Made by a program: the position numbers and the translations under genes. Source: Aquilonibacter sp963703325 (GTDB lineage Bacteria; Vulcanimicrobiota; Vulcanimicrobiia; Vulcanimicrobiales; Vulcanimicrobiaceae). Taken from it: 64,000 nt of DNA. This document shows positions 52,111-59,128 of this stretch, piece by piece (position 1 is the stretch's first letter; every line of letters begins with the position of its first letter). The DNA lies in the NCBI GenBank assembly GCA_963703325.1, contig OY969805.1:62001-126000 (forward strand). The letters are read 5' to 3'. The notes under the pieces were generated by a model. It searched no databases and was not told the DNA's origin. It saw nothing but the letters and a program-made list of their open reading frames with translations.

Positions 52111-53445
52111 TCAACCCGGCGGTTCGATCGCTGCAAACGCGAGCACGACGCGCAATCCGCCACCGGTGTTGACCAGCGTTACCGTTCCGTCGGAACGTTC
52201 TACTCCGCGACGTACGATCGAGAGACCGAGTCCCGTGCCTTCGGTACCGATGCTCGCGTCGCCGCGATAGAAACGATCGAAAGCGTGCTCGATATCGTCC
52301 TCGCTCATCCCCGGTCCCTCATCCTCCACGCTGAGCGACGTGCGCAAGCCGTTGCGCTGCACGGTGACGTTAACAGCCCCCTCCGGCGCATATTTGAGTG
52401 CATTCTCGATCAAGGCCGTCAAGGCGTCGATCACCTCAGTCGGATTGACGCGCGCGAGCGCCGCGCCGTTGGCATGCAATCTAACGCGGTCGTAACCTCC
52501 GTCGCGAAACGTCGTCACGACACCGTCGGCCAGCATACCGATGTCGACGGCGAAGGCACTACGATCGCCGTGTTCGAGGCGGGCAAGAACGATCAGATCG
52601 TCGATGATGGCCTTCATGCGGCGGCTTTGCGCGAGCATGTTCCCGAAGATCGTCGCCTCGCGCGGCGTCTGGGGCTGCAGCGCGCTCACGTGTCCCATCA
52701 ACACGGTCAGCGGCGTGCGGAGTTGATGCCCGGCGTCAGCCACGAACTGCCGCATTTCGTCCATTGCGGCCGATCGCTCGGAGAACGCGTCGGTGATCTG
52801 TTGCACCGCCGCGTTATACGCGCGCGCCAGATCGCCGATTTCGGTTCGTTGCCGCGTGGTTACCGCGTGCGGAGTGAAATCACCTAAAGCAAAACGTTCG
52901 AGCGCGCGCGTGGTATGCAGCAGCGGTTCGAGCGTTCGTCCGGCCACCATCGCCGCTAAGAACCACGCTGGAATCAAGGTGGCTACGTCGGCGACGGTCA
53001 CCCAGATGAGCCAGCGTGTTTCGGTCGTGGAGATGTAGTCCAGATCCGGAACGATATCGACCCGCATCGTACCGAACGGCACGCTCTGAATCTGCGCGTG
53101 CGGACCGATCCCAATCGACGACCCCTCGCCGGACGGCGGACCCGACGGCGCCAACACGAAGGGACCGTTGCCGAATCCTTCGCGCGGCACAACATTGACG
53201 CGCACGTGTAACCCGCGAACTTGCGCTAATACGAGCGCCTCGACGTCGGCCGGCGGCGCGCCCGCAAGGGCGTACTGAAACGCCAAGCGCGTGATGCGCA
53301 GCGAGGCGAGGTTGACGTCCGCATACACGATGTTCCGCGTAATATCGACGACAAAGAGCCAAACAATCGCCGAGATCGTGAAGGCGAAGATCAGCCACGC
53401 GGCTAGGAACGACGCGATCAGCCGGAGGCGGACCGATCGAAGCAT
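52111..53445 (-). CDS. Sensor histidine kinase
   Basis: The 444-residue kinase has an N-terminal membrane helix (IASFLAAWLIFAFTISAIVW), a periplasmic loop rich in Pro/Gly, a second helix (LIWVTVADVATLIPAWFLAA) and a HAMP linker (LEPLLHTTRALERFALGDFT). The phospho-acceptor box is FVADAGHQLRTPLT. The ATPase domain has ENALKYAPEGAVN, EDEGPGMSEDDIEHAFDRFY and TGLGLSIVRRGVER. It overlaps the response-regulator stop by one base (TAATG). The signal is unknown. Confidence 0.93.
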   Translation of the reverse strand: MLRSVRLRLIASFLAAWLIFAFTISAIVWLFVVDITRNIVYADVNLASLRITRLAFQYALAGAPPADVEALVLAQVRGLHVRVNVVPREGFGNGPFVLAPSGPPSGEGSSIGIGPHAQIQSVPFGTMRVDIVPDLDYISTTETRWLIWVTVADVATLIPAWFLAAMVAGRTLEPLLHTTRALERFALGDFTPHAVTTRQRTEIGDLARAYNAAVQQITDAFSERSAAMDEMRQFVADAGHQLRTPLTVLMGHVSALQPQTPREATIFGNMLAQSRRMKAIIDDLIVLARLEHGDRSAFAVDIGMLADGVVTTFRDGGYDRVRLHANGAALARVNPTEVIDALTALIENALKYAPEGAVNVTVQRNGLRTSLSVEDEGPGMSEDDIEHAFDRFYRGDASIGTEGTGLGLSIVRRGVERSDGTVTLVNTGGGLRVVLAFAAIEPPG

Positions 53446-54140
53446 TACTGCGCTGAGCGCAGAGCGTATCCGACGCCGCGAATCGTATGCAAAAGCGGTT
53501 CAGCGAAGCCGTAGTCGATCTTGTGGCGCAGATACGAGATGTACGTTTCAACCGCGTTCCCGGTCACGCTCGAATGGTCCCCCCACACCTGCGCGATCAA
53601 CTGATCGCGCGTGAAGACGCGGCGCGGCTCGCGGACGAACGCCGCGAGCAAGTCGAATTCGCGCGTGGTCAGTGAAATCGATTTACCGTTGCGCACGACA
53701 CGGCGGGTCTGCAGATCGAGCGAAAGATCGCGGAAGGTCACGATCTCCGGCGATTCGAGCCGCGGACGGCGCAGCGCCGAGCGCAAGCGCGCGATCAATT
53801 CGGGAATTTCAAACGGCTTGGCGACGTAGTGATCGGCGCCGCGGTCGAGTCCGCGCACCTTGTCGTCGGTCGCGCCCTTTGCGCTCACGATGAAGATCGG
53901 CGCCTGCGTCGTTCGGCGTAGGTCGGGCAGCAGCGCAATACCGTCGATCTTCGGCATCATCACGTCGAGCAAGATCGCGTCGGGTTCCCATTCGCGAACG
54001 AGCGAAAGGCCGCTCGGACCGTCGGGCGCGGTTCGGACGTTGAACCCGGCTTCAGAAAGTTCTAATTCGAGCAGCGTACGAATATCGGGTTCGTCGTCGA
54101 TGACGGCAACCCGAGGAATGAAGCTGTCCATGGTTCCCAT
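53445..54140 (-). CDS. OmpR/PhoB-family response regulator
   Basis: The regulator begins at ATG 54140 or 54131 (MDSFIPRVAVIDDEPDIRTL). The receiver domain has the phospho-acceptor Asp in AILLDVMMPKIDG, and Lys in YVAKPFE. The winged-helix C-terminus shows SLTTREFDLLAAFVREPRRV, then QVWGDHSSVTGNAVETYISY and LRHKID. It is translationally coupled to the histidine kinase. The BNR lipoprotein and DUF6504 gene lie downstream and are probably under the same promoter. The longer frame to 54221 carries repeat-like sequence and is not needed. Confidence 0.92.
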   Translation of the reverse strand: MGTMDSFIPRVAVIDDEPDIRTLLELELSEAGFNVRTAPDGPSGLSLVREWEPDAILLDVMMPKIDGIALLPDLRRTTQAPIFIVSAKGATDDKVRGLDRGADHYVAKPFEIPELIARLRSALRRPRLESPEIVTFRDLSLDLQTRRVVRNGKSISLTTREFDLLAAFVREPRRVFTRDQLIAQVWGDHSSVTGNAVETYISYLRHKIDYGFAEPLLHTIRGVGYALRSAQ

Positions 54141-54248
54141 GGTTCCCAAGATAGGCACCGTCGCTTGGGCCAGGCTTGGAATGACGCAGGCGGCCCTGCG
54201 CCCGAAGCAGTAGACCCCCACTATGGCTGGAGAGGAGGAGCTATCGTA

Positions 54249-54509
54249 ATGGATTCATCCAAATCCCAAACGCGCAAAGAGGCGCTCCGCACGTTGATCG
54301 TACTGCCGGCGCTCGCGGGCGCGATCGTCCTCGGCACGGGCACTGCCGATGCCGCCGATAACAAGAAGCAATTTCACTATCAAGATAAGCCCGGTAACGG
54401 CGGTAAGAAGTGCGCGGGATGCCGGTTCTTCAGGGCGCCGCACGGCTGCAGCATCGTCACCGGAACGATTAGCCCCAACGGTTGGTGCATCGCCTGGGCC
54501 AAGAGGTAG
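54249..54509 (+). CDS. High-potential iron-sulfur protein (HiPIP)
   Basis: The 86-residue precursor starts at ATG 54249, with GGAGAGGAGG upstream. It has an export signal (TLIVLPALAGAIVLGTGTAD) of Tat/Sec type. The mature part contains a Cys-x2-Cys-x8-Cys-x12-Cys pattern (KKCAGCRFFRAPHGCS, then SPNGWCIAW), the [4Fe-4S] signature of HiPIPs. HiPIPs carry electrons in the periplasm. The gene partly overlaps the polyketide-synthase start, so the two are probably co-expressed. A link between a HiPIP and polyketide synthesis is unexplained. Confidence 0.82.
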   Translation: MDSSKSQTRKEALRTLIVLPALAGAIVLGTGTADAADNKKQFHYQDKPGNGGKKCAGCRFFRAPHGCSIVTGTISPNGWCIAWAKR

Positions 54510-55549
54510 CGCTCGTCTCGGTCGCGACCGCGGTCCCGCCGTTCGCGCTCGAGCAAGACGACGTCGCCGCTCGCGTTCGCGCGCAATTTTCCCGGTCTGA
54601 GATCGTTCAACGCCTGATGCCCGTTTTTAACACGACCGGCATCAGGCGTCGTTATTCATGCGTCCCGTTCGATTGGTACTACGAGCCGCAAAGTTGGCCG
54701 CAACGCAATGACGTATACCTCGAGAGCGCGCAAGCGTTGCTCGAGCAGGCCGCGCGCGCTGCGCTCGAGCGCGCGAACGTCCAGGCACGCGACGTCGGCG
54801 CGGTGGTGGTTGTTTCAACCACCGGCATCGCGACGCCAAGTCTGGATGCGCGCCTGCTCGCGCCGCTCGGCCTGTCGCGGACGGTGCGGCGCTTACCGAT
54901 CTTCGGGCTGGGCTGCGTCGGTGGCGCGATCGGTCTTGCGCGCGCTGCGATGATGGCAGACGCCGTTCGCCCTGCGCCGGTGCTGCTGCTGGTGGTGGAA
55001 CTGTGCGCGCTCTGGTTTCGGCGCGACGACCTCACCAAAAGCAACATCGTCGCGACCGCGCTCTTCGGCGACGGCGCCGCGGCCGCTGTCTTACGCGCCG
55101 GCGGCGATGGCCCGCGCGTTCGCGCCTCGGGTGAATACACGTTTCCCGAAACGCTCGACGTCATGGGGTGGGACGTAGCGGCCGACGGTTTGAGCGCGAT
55201 CTTCTCGCGCGACATCCCACAGCTGGTACAAACACAGTTCCGCCCGGTCATCGACGCGTACCTGGCGGAGTCGCAACTCACGCGCGCCGACGTCGATGTG
55301 TTCCTCAGTCATCCAGGGGGCACCAAAGTTCTCGATGCGCTCGAATCGGCGCTCGACATCGCGGCGGGATCGCTCGCCGACTCACGCGCCGTGCTGGCCG
55401 AGTACGGGAACATGTCGGCGGTCACGCTGCTCTTCGTCCTCGAACGCGCGCTGCGCGAAGGGGCGCTCACCCAAGCATCGTGGCGCCGCGCGCTCCTTTC
55501 CGCGATGGGACCGGGATTTACCGCGGCGTTCGTCACCCTCGAACGATGA
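54482..55549 (+). CDS. Type III polyketide synthase
   Basis: The protein of about 355 residues has the chalcone-synthase-like fold and triad: the Cys in FGLGCVGGAIGLARA (near 145), His in VFLSHPGGTKVL and Asn in YGNMSAVTLLFVLE. Extended-start codons TTG 54482 or GTG 54485 overlap the HiPIP end. Type III synthases condense malonyl-CoA with an acyl-CoA starter. Bacterial members with this neighbourhood, like the Streptomyces SrsA group, make alkylresorcinols or alkylpyrones. The next gene is an ICMT-type methyltransferase in ATGA overlap. Long acyl starters would fit the acyl-CoA activity encoded at both window ends. Confidence 0.9.
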   Translation: MVHRLGQEVALVSVATAVPPFALEQDDVAARVRAQFSRSEIVQRLMPVFNTTGIRRRYSCVPFDWYYEPQSWPQRNDVYLESAQALLEQAARAALERANVQARDVGAVVVVSTTGIATPSLDARLLAPLGLSRTVRRLPIFGLGCVGGAIGLARAAMMADAVRPAPVLLLVVELCALWFRRDDLTKSNIVATALFGDGAAAAVLRAGGDGPRVRASGEYTFPETLDVMGWDVAADGLSAIFSRDIPQLVQTQFRPVIDAYLAESQLTRADVDVFLSHPGGTKVLDALESALDIAAGSLADSRAVLAEYGNMSAVTLLFVLERALREGALTQASWRRALLSAMGPGFTAAFVTLER

Positions 55550-56040
55550 CGCCGCTGCGCTGGGTCGTGGCCGTCGTCGCGCTCTTGCGCGTCGCGGAGC
55601 TACTGTACGCCGGGCGCAACACGCGTCGCCTCAGAGCACGCGGCGCCGTCGAAATCGCACCCGAACAGTATCCCTGGTTCGTCGCGTTGCACGCGGGCTG
55701 GCTCGCCTCGCTCCTGCTCTTCGTCCCCGCGAACGCCACGCCGAATCTCTATCTGCTCGGAATCTTCGCGCTGGCCCAAGCGGCGCGCATCTGGATAATA
55801 GCCACCCTCGGCCCTTTTTGGACGACGCGGGTCATCACACTGCCGGGCGCGCCGCTCGTACGCCGCGGGCCGTACCGCTTCGTCCGGCATCCGAACTATG
55901 CGATCGTTTGCGTCGAGATCGCGGTGCTGCCGCTTGCCTTTGGCGCCTGGATCGTCGCGCTGATCTTTACGGCTGCTAACGCAGCGCTGATCGCGTGGCG
56001 CATTGCCGCGGAAGATGCCGCGCTCGATGCGCGCCGTTGA
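55546..56040 (+). CDS. Isoprenylcysteine carboxyl-methyltransferase-family protein
   Basis: From ATG 55546 the protein has 164 residues and several membrane segments (LRWVVAVVALLRVAELLYAG, NLYLLGIFALAQAARIWIIA, FGAWIVALIFTAANAALIAW). The family motif RRGPYRFVRHPNYAIVCVEI is complete. ICMT-like enzymes are SAM-dependent membrane methyltransferases. In Streptomyces, SrsB of this family methylates alkylresorcinol made by the neighbouring type III synthase, so methylation of a phenolic lipid or pyrone is the best prediction here. ATGA overlap with the synthase supports coupling. Confidence 0.88.
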   Translation: MTPLRWVVAVVALLRVAELLYAGRNTRRLRARGAVEIAPEQYPWFVALHAGWLASLLLFVPANATPNLYLLGIFALAQAARIWIIATLGPFWTTRVITLPGAPLVRRGPYRFVRHPNYAIVCVEIAVLPLAFGAWIVALIFTAANAALIAWRIAAEDAALDARR

Positions 56041-56046
56041 CGCTTG

Positions 56047-56077
56047 GCATATGCAGCAAAGCGATTGCATATGCAGC
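56047..56077. promoter_or_regulatory. Direct repeat GCATATGCAGC with 20-bp period
   Basis: GCATATGCAGC occurs at 56047-56057 and again at 56067-56077, two helical turns apart. The core GCATATGC is itself a palindrome. Two same-face sites are typical of paired regulator binding. It lies between the ICMT gene stop and the small ORF, and could control the exported-protein gene at 56378. Confidence 0.4.
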
Positions 56078-56228
56078 GTAAAATCTCAGCGAGCTTCGCT
56101 TATCCGCCAGGTGAAGGACCCGGCGGTTAATAATGGGCTAATGAATATTTATACCTGTACCTTTCTTACCACCCTCGCAGCGACCACGTACTGTCTTGTC
56201 CGATGGCAAACCCGACTACGCGGCCGCA

Positions 56229-56345
56229 ATGGATGTCTTTATGTACATCGTGTTCGCCGCCGTAATCGTATTTACGGCGATCGCCTTCGCGGTCACCCCC
56301 GAAAGACGCGAGGCATCATTCGTGCCCAATACTACTACCGGCTAG
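56229..56345 (+). CDS. Possible small membrane protein (38 residues)
   Basis: The frame ATG 56229 reads MDVFMYIVFAAVIVFTAIAF, then AVTPERREASFVPNTTTG and a stop. It is one hydrophobic helix followed by a charged tail, and most third codon positions are G or C. A TTG at 56196 would extend it by 11 residues. No good ribosome site is seen. It is compatible with a small transmembrane subunit, but short open frames like this arise by chance. Confidence 0.4.
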   Translation: MDVFMYIVFAAVIVFTAIAFAVTPERREASFVPNTTTG

Positions 56346-56377
56346 GAGGAGCCTACAAGCTACCAAAGGAGCTACAC

Positions 56378-57466
56378 TTGAAACACCTACTCATATCGCT
56401 CGGTGCAGCGCTCGTGCTGTCTACGGCGGTTGTCGGGATTGCTTCGGCGCAAACGGCACCGTCCACAGACACAAGCGGAACCATCGCGGCACAGGCCCCA
56501 AGCGGAACCGTGGCGCAGGCCACAGCGGCTCCCAAGAAGGATCCGCCCAAGCCCACTTTCATCGTCCTCCACGTGGGGGGAATGGGAACCTGGAACATCG
56601 GTTCGTCCGATCTCGCGCAGCCGAGCGTTTATTGCGCGACGACACAAGACTGCGGAGCGACCGGGCAATATCAATTTGCCGATCCGGTCATTCATTTCGA
56701 CTACGGCGTACAGATCAATCTCGCCAAACACTTCTGGTTCAACTACGCCCATAACTACATCGACCAGAACATCGGGCGCGTCGCCATTCCCTCGAAGGTC
56801 TGCAGCAGCTTGCCTTGCACCGCCGCCAAAGAGTTCACGATTCCATACACCTACCAAAAGCTCAACGACGACCGTGTCGACGATGCGTCGCTGAATTATC
56901 TCTCGGGGGCCGTGACGATCTCCGGCGGATGGCACCAACGCACACGCATGTGCTGCGGCAACCCGACGCCGTCGGACGCGGCAAACCAGGTCTACTGGCA
57001 CGACGTCTACTTCCAGCTCGCTGCACGCACGGGTCCGGGAAGCAGGTACTTCGGCAGACTGGCCGGCTTGACGATTCAGGAAGAGTACATCGCGCACAAC
57101 ACCACGGCTGTGTTCTCTGCCACGAGCAACACCGGCGCGAAAACCGCGTTCGCGAGCTTTGGCAGCCTGTATCACACGACCTTCACGCCGAATCTCACCT
57201 ATCCGATCGGTGATCCGCGGAAGTCGACTTTCGCGGTGTTTGCGCAGTACCTCAACAACTTCGACTACTTCATGAACGCACCAATCCCGTATCTCTACAA
57301 CGAAGTCGACTACGGGATTATCAAAAAGTGGCCGCCGATATTCACGCTGACGGTCACGAACTCCAACCTCTACCAGCACCACTCGCAGTATCCATACACG
57401 GGTCAGGATACGATCAACCGTAACAAGCTGATCATGGTCCTCGACGCCGCCCTGCCGATCACGTAA
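56378..57466 (+). CDS. Exported protein of unknown function, TTG start
   Basis: TTG 56378 is preceded by AAGGAG at 56365-56370 with 7 nt spacing, and no ATG is available. It gives a 362-residue product with a signal peptide (MKHLLISLGAALVLSTAVVG, ending IASAQ). After an Ala/Thr/Pro-rich linker (TIAAQAPSGTVAQATAAPKK) the protein is beta-rich with many aromatic residues: VIHFDYGVQINLAKHFWFNY, SGGWHQRTRMCCGN and FAVFAQYLNNFDYF. It resembles an outer-membrane beta-barrel or its periplasmic partner. Four Cys occur before and around the CC motif. A rho-independent terminator follows it. Confidence 0.75.
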   Translation: MKHLLISLGAALVLSTAVVGIASAQTAPSTDTSGTIAAQAPSGTVAQATAAPKKDPPKPTFIVLHVGGMGTWNIGSSDLAQPSVYCATTQDCGATGQYQFADPVIHFDYGVQINLAKHFWFNYAHNYIDQNIGRVAIPSKVCSSLPCTAAKEFTIPYTYQKLNDDRVDDASLNYLSGAVTISGGWHQRTRMCCGNPTPSDAANQVYWHDVYFQLAARTGPGSRYFGRLAGLTIQEEYIAHNTTAVFSATSNTGAKTAFASFGSLYHTTFTPNLTYPIGDPRKSTFAVFAQYLNNFDYFMNAPIPYLYNEVDYGIIKKWPPIFTLTVTNSNLYQHHSQYPYTGQDTINRNKLIMVLDAALPIT

Positions 57467-57486
57467 TCGTCCCGGCGACAACAGCG

Positions 57487-57518
57487 AAAAGGCCCGGTGT
57501 CACCACCGGGCCTTTTTT
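57487..57518 (+). terminator. Rho-independent terminator after the 56378 gene
   Basis: A 9-bp GC-rich stem (GGCCCGGTG at 57491-57499, CACCGGGCC at 57504-57512) with loop TCAC is preceded by AAAA and followed by six T. It is the clearest terminator in the window and ends the operon from HiPIP to the exported protein. Confidence 0.85.
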
Positions 57519-57524
57519 CTGCGC

Positions 57525-57530
57525 TATTAT
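57525..57530 (+). promoter_or_regulatory. Possible leaderless -10 element for the 57537 gene
   Basis: TATTAT ends exactly 6 nt before ATG 57537, so transcription would begin at the ATG. The -35 position falls in the terminator stem, and no good -35 box is visible. Confidence 0.35.
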
Positions 57531-57536
57531 GGCAGC

Positions 57537-58247
57537 ATGATCTTTGCTGCCGCGCTGTTGCTAGCCGCCGCTGCACCGTCCTTTGCCGGCGTATCGCTTG
57601 GCGACACGCGAGCTGCGGTCATCGCGGAGCGCGGAGATCCCGCCGGCGGCGAGGACGACGGGGGCGGGAAGAGTCACGTTGAGTATTTGGCGCCAAGCGG
57701 CGGAGCCGTTGAGCTGGTTCTCTTCGAGGGCGACAGCGTTTCGGCGATCGCCGTGGTGTTGAACGGCTTTCGTCCAAGCGCTCCACCGTCCGCGCCTCAC
57801 GCATTGGGCATCTATCTTGGTGAGCCGGTCGCGCAACTTGGCCCGAACGCAACGTCGCCGAAATTTACACGACCGGCGGACAATGGCGCGGTGTATGAGT
57901 TCGGCGTCGATCCAACGCGGGGAATTGTCGGCAGTATCGCACTCGAGCGAGAACCCGGATCGCCGGAAGCGTCACCGATAGTTTCCCTCGCACCGATTCC
58001 GGTGCACCACGGAACATCGTTCGATGATGCGATCGTCGTGCGCGCTGACAGCGACTCGGCCGGTGACGCCAGCGAATACTTCTACCTGGCACTGCATCCA
58101 TGCGGCGGCACGGGACGGTGGAAGATGGATACACAAGCGCTGCTCAGCCACGACGGCAAAAGCTACGATCGCCTCGACGTGGAATGCACGACCGACGGCG
58201 AAAAGCGCTCGTTCTATTTTGACATTACGAGCACGTTCGGAAAGTAA
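57537..58247 (+). CDS. Exported protein of unknown function
   Basis: The 236-residue protein has a signal peptide (MIFAAALLLAAAAPSFAGVS). The N-terminal domain carries two GI-LG or SLGDTRAAVIAERGDPAG-like repeats (SLGDTRAAV and GIYLGEPVAQLGPNAT), a pattern seen in exported two-repeat beta proteins. The C-terminal domain includes HHGTSFDDAIVVRADSDSAG and YFYLALHPCGGTGRWKMDTQ and YDRLDVECTTD. I do not know the family. It stands alone between a terminator and a convergent pseudogene. Confidence 0.7.
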   Translation: MIFAAALLLAAAAPSFAGVSLGDTRAAVIAERGDPAGGEDDGGGKSHVEYLAPSGGAVELVLFEGDSVSAIAVVLNGFRPSAPPSAPHALGIYLGEPVAQLGPNATSPKFTRPADNGAVYEFGVDPTRGIVGSIALEREPGSPEASPIVSLAPIPVHHGTSFDDAIVVRADSDSAGDASEYFYLALHPCGGTGRWKMDTQALLSHDGKSYDRLDVECTTDGEKRSFYFDITSTFGK

Positions 58248-58255
58248 GGGGGCCG

Positions 58256-58822
58256 CTATTCGAGGTCGCTTGGATCGAGCACGAAGCCCGTTTCGCATCC
58301 GGGAAATCGCAGTTCAACCCGCTCCCAGCCAAGGCGATCGCCGTTGGTCTCGACCCAACGCTGATACGGATCGATCAGAACGGCGATGGCGGCGCCGTTA
58401 TTGCGAAACGCATCGACGCGTTGGCGCGCTTCCCGGCGACTATCGGTGCGAGAGATGATCTCGAAGATGACATTGGGACAAAGCGGTGCGAAGCGCTCCT
58501 ACTGATCCTCGGTGAGGGCATCCCACTTCCACTTCTGTACCCAAGCGGCATCTGGTGCATAGACGCTCGTATCCGGTAAGCGAAATCCGGCGGACGAATC
58601 GAAGACAGCACCGTTGCCCTCCTGATCGTTCCACAGGTAGAGTTTCGCCGTCAACACACCGTTGCGACGACCGCTGTTGCTCCCCTCCGGCGGGGTGACA
58701 ATGATGTCCCCTTCCGCGCTTCGCTCGAACGATAGCGGGCGATTTCGCGAATTGAGCTCGAGCAAGTCGTCGTCGGAGACGGGCCCCACCCAGTGGATGC
58801 GAACGGCGTCGGCACTCATCAT
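58256..58822 (-). pseudogene. Uma2 (DUF820) family nuclease gene with an in-frame amber codon
   Basis: From ATG 58822 the frame gives VRIHWVGPVSDDDLLELNSR, FERSAEGDIIVTPPEGSNSG and RRNGVLTAKLYLWNDQEGNG, then FDSSAGFRLPDTSVYAPDAA. A TAG (58501-58499) follows ALTEDQ. In the same frame the product continues ERFAPLCPNVIFEIISRTDS, FRNNGAAIAVLIDPYQRWVE and stops at 58256. The whole frame is 188 residues, the usual Uma2 length, and the PD-(D/E)xK-type region spans the stop. The codon after EDQ would be Gln in most relatives, one substitution from TAG. Confidence 0.8.
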
Positions 58823-58903
58823 TACCTCTTGGTTCTATCCCACAAGGACGCTGAATGACAAGCCCCGAGGCGCACGAAATACGAACGAGATCAGGAGGTC
58901 GCG

Positions 58904-59128
58904 ATGAAACGAACGATCATCTTCATAGCCATTTTCGCTTCGATGTCAGTGATGCCGGCCTTGGCTCAGACGACCGACAGCGATAAGCTGCTGCAGCGCC
59001 TTACGGCGCAAGGCGGCGGCACGGCACAGGTGTTCGTGAGTAAGCTGCCCACCGATATGCCGAAGGTCCCGCTTCCGAACGGGAGCATCATCGGTGACTT
59101 CCACAGCGTTATCATCCGATCGCTCTAA
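58904..59128 (+). CDS. Small exported protein
   Basis: The 74-residue protein starts at ATG 58904, with AGGAGG upstream. It has a signal peptide (TIIFIAIFASMSVMPALAQ) and ends LPNGSIIGDFHSVIIRSL after a region rich in Thr/Gly. It may be a short exported domain or a truncated form of a longer family. It is convergent with the thiolase gene, with stops adjacent. Confidence 0.6.
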   Translation: MKRTIIFIAIFASMSVMPALAQTTDSDKLLQRLTAQGGGTAQVFVSKLPTDMPKVPLPNGSIIGDFHSVIIRSL

